Shown here: positions 36,250 through 42,674 of the stretch, piece by piece
Layout: every line of letters begins with the position of its first letter
Position numbering within the stretch: position 1 is the first letter of the stretch
NCBI GenBank assembly: GCA_947492135.1
Contig: CANLQR010000005.1
Span: 1 to 42,674 of the forward strand
DNA length: 42,674 bases
From: Deltaproteobacteria bacterium
GTDB lineage: Bacteria; Myxococcota_A; Polyangia; Nannocystales; Nannocystaceae
Direction of reading: 5' to 3'
Translations under genes and position numbers: made by a program
Notes under the pieces: model-generated
What the model was told of the DNA's origin: nothing
The model's database searches: none
What the model saw: the letters and a program-made list of their open reading frames with translations, nothing else

Positions 36250-37734
36250 TCAGTGAAGAATCTCGTCGGGATCGCCGCCGTCGTCGACAGCGCCCGGCGC
36301 GGCAGGACCCAGCGGCAGCGCACCACCGACCGCGGTCGAGCGTCGCTCGCCACCTTCGGCGCCGGCCACGAAGCCCGACTCGAGCTTGCGATAGATGGTG
36401 CGGGTTGCGATGCCGAGCAGGTCGGCGGCCAGCCGCTTGTCGCCGCGGGTGAACTTGAGCGTCTCGAGGATCATGCGGCGCTCGATCTCTTCGATCGGCG
36501 TGCCCACCGAAAACGTGATCTGCCGCCCGTTGGGCGCCTGGGGATCGCGGAGCTCGGCCGGCAGGTCTTCGGCACCGATCCGCGTGCCCTTGCACAGCAC
36601 CACCGCGCGCTCGACCGCGTTCTCGAGCTCGCGCACGTTGCCTGGCCAGCCGTAGTTGCCCATGGTGTGCAGCGCCTCGTCGGTGAACTGCGTCACGGCC
36701 TTGCCGTGCTTGTTGGTGTACACGCGCAAGAAGTGGTCGGCCAGCAGCGGCACGTCCTCGATCCGATCGCGCAGTGGCGGCATGCGGATCGGGATCACGT
36801 TGATGCGGTAGTAGAGGTCCTCGCGAAAGTGTCCGGTCTTGACCTCCTCGACGAGGTCGCGGTTGGTTGCACACACCAGGCGAAAGTCGACCTTGAGCGT
36901 GCGACCACCCACCGGCTCGACCTCGCCCTCTTGAACCGCCCGCAGCAGCTTGACCTGGACTGGTTGGGTAATCTCGGCGATCTCGTCGAGAAAGAGCGTG
37001 CCGGTGTGGGCCTCGACAAACCGACCTTCGCGGTTGCGGATCGCCCCGGTGAAAGCGCCCTTCTCGTGACCGAACAGCTCGGACTCGAGGATCGACTCGG
37101 GCAGCGCGGCACAGTTGACGGGAATGAACGATCGCTGCGCGCGGGGGCTGTGCGCGTGGATATAGCGCGCCATCAACTCTTTGCCGGTGCCGCTCTCGCC
37201 GAGCAACAGCACCGTCGCGGTCGAGTTGGCGGCCTGACGCGCGACCTCGAGGGTCGCCCGCATGACCTGCGAGTTGCCCACGATCTCGCGATACGTGGCC
37301 GCCGCGAGCTGAGCGCGCAGCTTGCTGTTTTCGACCACGAGCGCAGCCTTGTCGAGCGCCTTGCGGACTGCCGCGACCACCTGTGCGCGCTTGAGCGGCT
37401 TGGCGATGAAATCGTACGCGCCACGCTTCATCGCCTCGACTGCAGACTCGACGGTGCCGTACGCGGTCATCACGATGACCTCGACCTCGGGCACGATGGC
37501 CTTGGCGGCCTTGAGCAGGTCATCGCCGCCCATGCCCGGCATGCGCAGGTCGGTCACCATCACATCGATGCGTTGGCGGCGAAGGACCTCGAGGGCCTCG
37601 TGACCATTGCGCGCCGTCACGACCGCAAGGCTCTCTTTTTCGAGCACCTTGGTGAGCGCGTCCACGATGCTGGCTTCGTCGTCGACGACCAGAACGGTAG
37701 GTGTCAGCTGCACGGATGTGGCCACAGGGTGCAT
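36250..37734 (-). CDS. NtrC-family sigma54-dependent response regulator
   Basis: A 494-residue protein. The receiver domain (about 12-127) has the acidic pocket DDE (18-20), phosphoacceptor Asp62 (VTDLRMPG), Thr90 and Lys112. The AAA+ domain (about 150-390) has Walker A GESGTGKE (179-186), the sigma54 contact loop GAFTGA (226-231), Walker B TLFLDEI and the arginine-finger region. A Fis-type helix-turn-helix lies at about 428-450 (LAADLLGIATRTIYRKL), followed by a 40-residue disordered tail. It activates RNA polymerase-sigma54 promoters after phosphorylation. ATG at 37734 is the first start fitting the receiver domain. No sensor kinase is in the window. Only 23 bases separate it from gspC, so it probably heads and may control the T2SS operon (inference). 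No sigma54 promoter could be assigned. Confidence 0.95.
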   Translation of the reverse strand: MHPVATSVQLTPTVLVVDDEASIVDALTKVLEKESLAVVTARNGHEALEVLRRQRIDVMVTDLRMPGMGGDDLLKAAKAIVPEVEVIVMTAYGTVESAVEAMKRGAYDFIAKPLKRAQVVAAVRKALDKAALVVENSKLRAQLAAATYREIVGNSQVMRATLEVARQAANSTATVLLLGESGTGKELMARYIHAHSPRAQRSFIPVNCAALPESILESELFGHEKGAFTGAIRNREGRFVEAHTGTLFLDEIAEITQPVQVKLLRAVQEGEVEPVGGRTLKVDFRLVCATNRDLVEEVKTGHFREDLYYRINVIPIRMPPLRDRIEDVPLLADHFLRVYTNKHGKAVTQFTDEALHTMGNYGWPGNVRELENAVERAVVLCKGTRIGAEDLPAELRDPQAPNGRQITFSVGTPIEEIERRMILETLKFTRGDKRLAADLLGIATRTIYRKLESGFVAGAEGGERRSTAVGGALPLGPAAPGAVDDGGDPDEILH

Positions 37735-38112
37735 CGTGAAGGCTCGATTCAGCAAGACCGGCGCCGCGGGATAAGTCCGTGGAATTCTCGGGGGTTGAGC
37801 CAAGTTCCCGATGACCCTGGGCGCCGAATTGTCCGCGTGTCTCCGGGGCTTGGACATTCTGTCACACCCTGCGCCTGGACGCTCGGGGTCGAGACAAGCC
37901 GGCAGTGACCCGGGTACGCGCCCGATCCGGCGCAGAACCTGGCCAAAGCGGCGCTCGATCAGACCCAGCGCGGGCGCTACGCTCGACGGATCCCGCAGCG
38001 TCGAACAGCCCTCGCCGTGGCCATCGGGTGTGGCTCGGGGCGCCACGCCGGGGCGGGTCCGTATCGATTTCCAGCGGCCAGATCCCGCCCTCCTGTGTTG
38101 CAGCCGCATCCG
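37735..38112. other. 378-base intergenic region between divergent genes
   Basis: This gap separates the regulator heading the T2SS operon from the first Cys-rich lipoprotein gene and must hold both promoters. I looked for sigma70 and sigma54 elements and for inverted repeats on both strands. Only an EcoRI-type palindrome (gaattc near 37782) and GC-rich stretches stand out. No promoter, operator or small RNA can be supported. Confidence 0.6.
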
Positions 38113-39009
38113 GTGTCGAACCCGTGGCGGCGCGCGTGCACCTTCGCAATGCTCGCGTTCGCGGGTTGCTCGGCGCCGGTTGCCTCGGATCTGGCGGGTG
38201 ATGCCAGCCAAGGCTCGACCACCGAGAGCCGCGAAACCACGCGCGGCGACGCGGGCGACTCGTCGACGATCGGTGGGTCATCGACCACCGACGACGGTGG
38301 GGGCTTCATCGTCGAGCCCGACGCTGGGGGTTTGGCGATCGAATGCGACATCTGGGCCCAGGATTGTCCCGCCGACCAAAAATGCATGCCGTGGGCGAAC
38401 GATCGCTCGGATGTGTGGAACGCGACCCGCTGCACTCCGGTGGACCGCACCGCAGCGCAACCAGGCGACGCCTGCACAGTCGAGGGCTCGGGCACCAGCG
38501 GCATCGATGACTGCGAACTCGGTGCGATGTGCTGGGACGTCGACGATGAGACTCTGATCGGAACGTGCGTCGCATTCTGCATGGGCAGCCCGGCGGCACC
38601 GGTATGCGTGGACCCAAGCGCTTCGTGCATCCTGGGCAACGGCGGCGTGCTGGTCGTGTGCTTGCCCAGCTGCGATCCGCTGCTGCAGCCATGCCCCGAG
38701 GGCCAAGCTTGCTATCCGATCAGCGGTGGATTCGTGTGTGGTCCGGACGCCTCCGACGCGCTGGGCGCGTACGGCGATCCCTGCGCGTTCGTCAACGGTT
38801 GTGACCCGGGGCTGTTTTGCGCCGGCGCCGAGCTCGTGCCCAGCTGCCGGGCGGGCGCGTGCTGCTCGCCGTACTGCGACGCCGAGGATCCCGACGCGAC
38901 TGCGGCCTGCCCCGGTGCAGCCGACGGTCAGCAATGCACGGCATGGTTCGAGGTGGGCGAGGCGCCGCCAGGCCTGGAGAACGTGGGGGCTTGTGCGGTG
39001 CCGCAGTAG
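38113..39009 (+). CDS. Cys-rich secreted lipoprotein of unknown function
   Basis: A 298-residue protein from GTG at 38113. The signal WRRACTFAMLAFAGC ends in a lipobox (Cys19), followed by a Ser/Thr/Gly/Asp linker. The mature part has about 20 Cys in patterns such as CDIWAQDCPADQKCMPW, DCELGAMCW, PSCDPLLQPCPEGQACYP and CDPGLFC, resembling Cys-knot-like modules frequent in myxobacterial lipoproteins. No catalytic motif is visible. GTG at 38095 is an alternative start six codons upstream; the open frame to 38017 is probably fortuitous. It is divergent from the T2SS regulator and 91 bases upstream of a second lipoprotein, with a hairpin between them. A T2SS substrate or surface protein is possible but not shown. 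Confidence 0.75.
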   Translation: MSNPWRRACTFAMLAFAGCSAPVASDLAGDASQGSTTESRETTRGDAGDSSTIGGSSTTDDGGGFIVEPDAGGLAIECDIWAQDCPADQKCMPWANDRSDVWNATRCTPVDRTAAQPGDACTVEGSGTSGIDDCELGAMCWDVDDETLIGTCVAFCMGSPAAPVCVDPSASCILGNGGVLVVCLPSCDPLLQPCPEGQACYPISGGFVCGPDASDALGAYGDPCAFVNGCDPGLFCAGAELVPSCRAGACCSPYCDAEDPDATAACPGAADGQQCTAWFEVGEAPPGLENVGACAVPQ

Positions 39010-39034
39010 CTGGCTCGCGGGCGACCGCTCGCTT

Positions 39035-39056
39035 CCGAGCCACCGATTTGGCTCGG
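39035..39056 (+). terminator. Hairpin after the first Cys-rich lipoprotein gene
   Basis: CCGAGCCA-ccgatt-TGGCTCGG forms a perfect eight-base-pair stem with a six-base loop, 26 bases after the stop at 39009. There is no T-tract, so it may terminate weakly or attenuate read-through into the next lipoprotein gene. Confidence 0.5.
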
Positions 39057-39100
39057 CGGCCGCAAACCGCGACGCGCCGAATGGTGCCAAGATCACCACA

Positions 39101-40159
39101 GTGCCCCAGACCGCTGCATCGGCCCTCTTGGCGTCCTTGCTGATCGCAGGCTGCTATCAGGGTGTGGCCGCCGACGCGGACTCTGCCCAGGACGGGCCGG
39201 CGAGTTTTGGCCCGGTGACGATGGGCTCGAGCACGATCGACCCCGCAACCACCGAGAACACCGCGAGCAACTCCGGCAGCGAGACGGACGCGAACACCGA
39301 CGACACGGCGAGCACCGACCCGAGCGTTGGCACGTCGGTGGACGCGAGCGGGTCCGATGCGACGGATCCGGTCACCTCCGATCCGGTCACCTCCGATCCG
39401 GTCACCTCCGATCCGGTCACGTCCGCGTCGGAAAGCCTGTCCGCGTCCGCGAGTTCCGGCGGTCCCGATCCGGTCTGCGGCGACGCGAACCTCGACCCCG
39501 GCGAGCAGTGCGACGACGGCGACGACGACAACAACGACGCGTGTCTCGACACCTGCGAGGTCGCGACCTGCGGCGACGGTTTCCTGTACGCCGCCCTCGA
39601 GGAGTGCGACGACGGCAACAACGACCCCGAGGTGTGCGCGGCCGACTGTTCGATCCCGTTCAAGCTCGTGTTCGCGAGCAGCGAGCTGTACGTGGGTAAC
39701 CTGGGTGGCTTGGCCGGGGCCGACGCGAACTGTCAGACCCTGGCAGACAGCGCCGGGCTGGCCGGCAGCTACCTCGCGTGGCTTTCGACCGACGCCGCAT
39801 CGCCGTCGACTCGCTTCAACCACTCGACCCTGCCCTACAGGCTCGTCGATGGGACGACGGTCGCCGTCGACTGGGACGACCTCGTCGATGGCACCCTCAA
39901 CGCCGCGATCGCGGTGACCGAACTCGGCGGTGCAGTCCCGCCGGGTGATACCGGGTGTGGTGGTGCCGACTTCCCCACGGCATGGAGCGCGACGACCAGC
40001 AGCGGCGGTTTCTCGGGCAGCGGGAACTGCCTCGATTGGACCTCGATCGATGACTCTGGCGCCTGGGGCCTGGCGACAGCGACCGATGGCTCCTGGTCAG
40101 ACTGGTGCACCGGCGGCACCTGCTCGTGGCTGTCCCCGTTGTATTGCTTCGGACAGTGA
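39101..40159 (+). CDS. Secreted lipoprotein with DUF4215-like Cys repeats and DUF1554-like domain
   Basis: A 352-residue protein from GTG at 39101, chosen because the signal ASALLASLLIAGC (Cys17) begins just after it; the open frame to 38726 overlaps the upstream gene and lacks a signal. A Ser/Thr/Asp-rich linker contains four DPVTS repeats. Two Cys-rich units follow (CGDANLDPGEQCDDGDDDNN and CGDGFLYAALEECDDGNND), the DUF4215 pattern of myxobacteria. The C-terminal 165 residues (LVFASSELYVGNLGGLAGAD, AWLSTD, RLVDGTTVAVDWDDLVDGTL, then a WC-rich end) match the DUF1554 family, a lectin-like fold known from surface proteins. A surface role is likely and the ligand is unknown. It is convergent with the orphan gspC, with 13 bases between stops. 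Confidence 0.82.
   Translation: MPQTAASALLASLLIAGCYQGVAADADSAQDGPASFGPVTMGSSTIDPATTENTASNSGSETDANTDDTASTDPSVGTSVDASGSDATDPVTSDPVTSDPVTSDPVTSASESLSASASSGGPDPVCGDANLDPGEQCDDGDDDNNDACLDTCEVATCGDGFLYAALEECDDGNNDPEVCAADCSIPFKLVFASSELYVGNLGGLAGADANCQTLADSAGLAGSYLAWLSTDAASPSTRFNHSTLPYRLVDGTTVAVDWDDLVDGTLNAAIAVTELGGAVPPGDTGCGGADFPTAWSATTSSGGFSGSGNCLDWTSIDDSGAWGLATATDGSWSDWCTGGTCSWLSPLYCFGQ
39365..39424 (+). repeat. Four tandem 15-base repeats
   Basis: Four direct copies of gatccggtcacctcc, the last with one change (cacgtcc), encode DPVTS repeats in the linker of the DUF1554-like lipoprotein. Near-perfect DNA identity suggests recent slippage and possible length variation between strains. Confidence 0.95.
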
Positions 40160-40172
40160 GAGCGCCGGCAGC

Positions 40173-41144
40173 TCAACGGATCTCGATCCGCTTTTGCACG
40201 GTCTTGCCCTTGCGATCGATCGTCACCTCGAGGTTCGACGCCTGTCGCAGCTTCGTCATCAGGCCCAGCGCGTCATCGATCCCGTTGAGTTCTTGGCCGT
40301 TGACCGCAAGGATCACGTCGCCGTTGGCCAGGCCGAGGGTCTTGGCGAGCGAGCCCTTGCGTACGCCGGAGAGACGGAACCCACCGTCGGGCGCAGGTGA
40401 CACGCGTGGAGCCTGCGCGGCGAATTTTCCGGGATTCGCGAGGATCTCGTCGACAAATGCACGCTCGACCACGCACTCGTCGGCCCCCGCGCAGCTGATC
40501 GCGTCGAACTCGGGAGCTTCGGCTTTGCCGGGAGCCGGAGGTGCAGCGTCCGGTGTCGCCGCCGCCACCACCGGAGGCAGAGCCGCGCCGAGCTGGAGTA
40601 TCTCCACACCGGTCGGCGTGCGCAGCTCGACCCGCCCCTGGGCGACCCCGGTGATGACAACACCCGGACGCAAAGTGTCGCCGAGGCCGTAGACCCCGAC
40701 GATGCTGCGCTCGACATCGAAGATCGTCGCGAGCGAGTCCGCCGAGTACGCGGCCTCCATCGTGGCGTGAAGCCGCAGGGGCAATCGGGTCGCCACCGCG
40801 ACCACCCCGGGTGCGGCGGGGCCTTGTGCCAAAATGGCTGGACCGGCCGTCGGTGGGGCGCACGTCGGGCAGAACGGATTGTAGCGACCCAGGGTCGCGC
40901 CCGCGGCCTGGCGGCCGGATGATCCGCGCCCGCGGGGCGAGCTCGAGGTGTTCGCGAGCACCTCCGGCTCGTCCTCGGCTTCCTCGGGATCGACGTCCGC
41001 AGCGTCGCTCTCGAACACGTCCGCGGCGCGATCGAGGATCACCAGCGCGAGGGCGGTGCTCGCCGCACTGCCGGCGAGCGCCGCCGCGCTCGCTACCCCC
41101 ACGAGACGCAGGATCCAGAAGTGACGTCCGAACAGCGCGAGCAT
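40173..41144 (-). CDS. Orphan GspC paralogue (PDZ type)
   Basis: A 323-residue protein colinear with the operon GspC: an aromatic start (MLALFGRHFWILRL), membrane helix (about 14-36), acidic linker, CPTC (Cys92, Cys95), HR domain (about 120-188, LPLRLHATMEAAYSADSLAT, GLGDTLRPGVVITGV), Cx5C (Cys218, Cys224) and PDZ domain (about 240-323, GVRKGSLAKTLGLANGDVIL, AVNGQEL). The last 40 residues are almost the same as in GspC. It stands alone, 4.9 kb from gspC and on the same strand, with no other gsp gene beside it. ATG at 41144 is chosen to match the paralogue; the frame is open to 41162. The 186 bases upstream (41145-41330) show no clear promoter. It may form an alternative GspC ring, perhaps for different substrates (inference). 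Confidence 0.9.
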   Translation of the reverse strand: MLALFGRHFWILRLVGVASAAALAGSAASTALALVILDRAADVFESDAADVDPEEAEDEPEVLANTSSSPRGRGSSGRQAAGATLGRYNPFCPTCAPPTAGPAILAQGPAAPGVVAVATRLPLRLHATMEAAYSADSLATIFDVERSIVGVYGLGDTLRPGVVITGVAQGRVELRTPTGVEILQLGAALPPVVAAATPDAAPPAPGKAEAPEFDAISCAGADECVVERAFVDEILANPGKFAAQAPRVSPAPDGGFRLSGVRKGSLAKTLGLANGDVILAVNGQELNGIDDALGLMTKLRQASNLEVTIDRKGKTVQKRIEIR

Positions 41145-41330
41145 GTGCACGTGCCTGAGCAAGCGCCTCGCCGGGGCAACGCCGCACTTGGATTACGCGC
41201 AGTTGCATCGCTCTTGCGGCCGCGGGCCCCGCCACAATGGCACCGGCGGCAGACTGCGCCGCGAGCTGACTGCCATCGCGGCAATCGGTTGGAGCTCCGA
41301 GGGCGAACTCCGAAGCGACCGCGGCAACCG

Positions 41331-42503
41331 TCACCCGCCCAGCGAACGCTTCGTCGCTGCGGTGATCAACCCCAACCGACCGAGCATCCTACCGATCTCC
41401 CGGTGATACTGCCGGCGATACACCTGCAAGATATGACCGCCCGCAAAGCGCACCCGATGGGGCCGTCCCCAGTGCTGCCACAACGGATCGACATGGTGCT
41501 CGCCCACCAACCCATCGCCCTGCGCAGATACGATCATTCGTCCCGCCCAGGGCACCTTGGGCTGGTGCGACATCGGCGAGTGCAGTGCCCACGCGTCGCG
41601 GAACTTCTCGCGGGTCATCCCCGCGGCGGTCGCTTGAGCCCGCACCGGGTCGTTCGCACCATGTTCCCACAGCAACTCTGCGAGTGACGACGGCGGCATG
41701 ATGGGCACTGCGAACGCGAGCCGCTCGTCGATCGAAGCCAACAGTGCGGTGGTGTAGCCGCCGAGGCTCGAGCCCATCATCCCGATGGCCCCGGGATTGA
41801 ACGCCGCGATGAGCCCCAGCGCGGTGCGCAACTCGACGGCGGTCTGAACGAAGGCCTCGTTGGTCCGCATCAGGTTCGGCGATGGATGCAGCTCGCCCGA
41901 GAAGCGCGCGCGCGATGGTTTGCGAATCCAGTGGAACGGCGCGACGTAGTAGTACACATCGAGGCCGAGTGTCCGGTACATCCAGCGGATTCCGAACTCG
42001 ATCTCGTGGATCGACTTGGCCCCGAGTCCCCAGCCGTGGGTGACCACCACGGAGGCCGGGGCGCGTTCACGGTGGCGCCACGCGAACAGGTGCGCGGTGT
42101 CGAGGTTGTCGTAGCGTCGGTACTCGGACGCGTAGAGCGGATGAACCGGCCGATACGGCGTCGCAAACTCCAGATGCGCGCGGGTCCCGGGGCCCGAGCG
42201 CCGCTCCCATCGGGTCGTCACCGCGGGCAAACGAGCCGGCGGCGCAAACAGCCGATCAGGGTCGGCGATGACCTCCGGCGCGGTGTAGCAGCGCAACAAA
42301 CCAAGGCTGTGCTCGAGCTCCGGGGCCGTCACGAACGGAACGCCGCGGCGCACGAACAACCCCCGCAGCGCGCGGCGGACCACGCCGTCCACATGCCCAC
42401 CGGCCCACGACGCGAGCCGCTCGCGGCGACCAGCGTTGGGCGCCACCTCGGTGCTGCCCACGGTCGCCAACGTCCCGCGTCTGGGTGTGGTGCCGTCAGC
42501 CAC
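41331..42503 (-). CDS. Alpha/beta-hydrolase family protein
   Basis: A 390-residue protein with no signal peptide. The hydrolase core runs from about 148 to 372: VVVTHGWGLG (oxyanion region), nucleophile elbow GSSLGG with Ser246, a probable acid Asp330 in VSAQGDGLV and His357 in AGGHILQVYRR. An N-terminal extension of about 140 residues is Arg-rich and not typical of small esterases. It resembles the acyl-ester or dienelactone-hydrolase-like branch, but the substrate is not evident. GTG at 42503 starts three bases after the gpsA stop, so both are co-transcribed and perhaps coupled. A link to lipid or glycerol-ester turnover through gpsA is only a guess. Confidence 0.8.
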   Translation of the reverse strand: MADGTTPRRGTLATVGSTEVAPNAGRRERLASWAGGHVDGVVRRALRGLFVRRGVPFVTAPELEHSLGLLRCYTAPEVIADPDRLFAPPARLPAVTTRWERRSGPGTRAHLEFATPYRPVHPLYASEYRRYDNLDTAHLFAWRHRERAPASVVVTHGWGLGAKSIHEIEFGIRWMYRTLGLDVYYYVAPFHWIRKPSRARFSGELHPSPNLMRTNEAFVQTAVELRTALGLIAAFNPGAIGMMGSSLGGYTTALLASIDERLAFAVPIMPPSSLAELLWEHGANDPVRAQATAAGMTREKFRDAWALHSPMSHQPKVPWAGRMIVSAQGDGLVGEHHVDPLWQHWGRPHRVRFAGGHILQVYRRQYHREIGRMLGRLGLITAATKRSLGG

Positions 42504-42506
42504 AGG

Positions 42507-42674
42507 CTACTCGCCCCGAACCGGACGGCTCATCAACTGTGCGAGCACAGCCGCGCCCGACGCCTTGCCCGACAAGATCGCCGCCAAGCCGGCGGCGATC
42601 GGCGCTTCCATGCCATGGCGCTCGGCGAACGCAGCCACGTGACCCGCGATCGCGGCGCCCTCGACATACGCGCC
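42507..42674 (-). CDS. gpsA: Glycerol-3-phosphate dehydrogenase [NAD(P)+], C-terminal fragment
   Basis: The minus-strand frame is open from the window edge to TAG at 42507-42509, giving the last 55 residues. The pattern YVEGAAIAGHVAAFAERHG, then MEAPIAAGLAAILSGK, then AAVLAQLMSRPVRGE, matches the GpsA C-terminal helices (EG...T/A...A...G...PI...L..GK...A...LM.R...E). GpsA makes sn-glycerol-3-phosphate for phospholipid synthesis in the cytoplasm. The start and the NAD-binding domain lie outside the window. The gene is followed three bases later by the alpha/beta hydrolase. Confidence 0.8.
   Translation of the reverse strand, partial: GAYVEGAAIAGHVAAFAERHGMEAPIAAGLAAILSGKASGAAVLAQLMSRPVRGE

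Noticed and set aside
35177-36874. 565-codon reading of gspC
   Set aside because: The extra N-terminus overlaps the response-regulator gene out of frame; the paralogue at 40173-41144 fixes the start at 36226.
37735-38112. Possible sigma54 promoter for the T2SS operon
   Set aside because: No GG-N10-GC element with the flanking TGGCAC/TTGC consensus was seen on the correct strand.
38726-39100. N-terminal extension of the DUF1554-like lipoprotein
   Set aside because: It lies within the upstream lipoprotein gene in another frame and would bury the lipobox 140 residues into the protein.

Overview
The window is high-GC DNA with long spurious ORFs on most antisense strands. It very probably comes from a deltaproteobacterial-type myxobacterium, most likely the Nannocystaceae/Nannocystineae. 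The grounds are many predicted lipoproteins with Ser/Thr/Asp-rich linkers after the lipobox, Cys-rich repeats of the form CxDGxQNGxETDxDCGG, a DUF4215-like plus DUF1554-like secreted protein, an NtrC-type regulator and a large type II secretion locus. No tRNA, rRNA, insertion sequence, phage gene or CRISPR array was seen.

Layout. (1) 1-1555: a truncated TerB-like gene and an M48 metallopeptidase with a C-terminal TerB-like region. (2) 1642-4563, minus strand: a Cys-repeat lipoprotein and aat (Leu/Phe-tRNA-protein transferase). (3) 4599-8555: promoter, TPP riboswitch, thiC, and an overlapping membrane-bound sulfatase/phosphotransferase-type protein. (4) 8630-14645: a lipoprotein with a glucan-water-dikinase-like domain order, met tail-to-tail by a three-gene minus-strand operon (FG-GAP lipoprotein, small two-helix membrane protein, membrane phosphodiesterase-like protein), then a small lipoprotein. 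(5) 14673-18235, minus strand: a tightly overlapped housekeeping operon mutM - cytochrome c lipoprotein - lnt - rsmE. (6) 18288-19949: a Tat-exported amidohydrolase lipoprotein.

(7) 19985-37734, minus strand: the centrepiece, one almost gapless transcription unit. It reads sigma54-type response regulator, gspC, D, E, F, G, H, I, J, K, L, M, N, and finally a membrane-anchored LysM plus MepA-type murein endopeptidase. It supplies secretin, ATPase, platform protein, five (pseudo)pilins and the assembly proteins. Prepilin peptidase GspO and GspA/B are not in the window. (8) 38113-40159: two Cys-rich secreted lipoproteins. (9) 40173-41144, minus strand: a second, orphan GspC paralogue sharing an unusual CPxC plus Cx5C cysteine pattern with the operon GspC. 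(10) 41331-42674: an alpha/beta hydrolase directly behind the 3' end of gpsA.

Working picture (inference): the region is devoted to building and loading the cell envelope. Lnt matures the many lipoproteins, the T2SS exports folded proteins, the terminal endopeptidase may open peptidoglycan for the machine, and the regulator at the head may couple T2SS expression to an unlinked sensor kinase. The most unusual elements are the duplicated Cys-motif GspC, a GspL with apparently intact PilM-like nucleotide motifs, the murein hydrolase locked into the gsp operon, and the extracytoplasmic dikinase-like lipoprotein.
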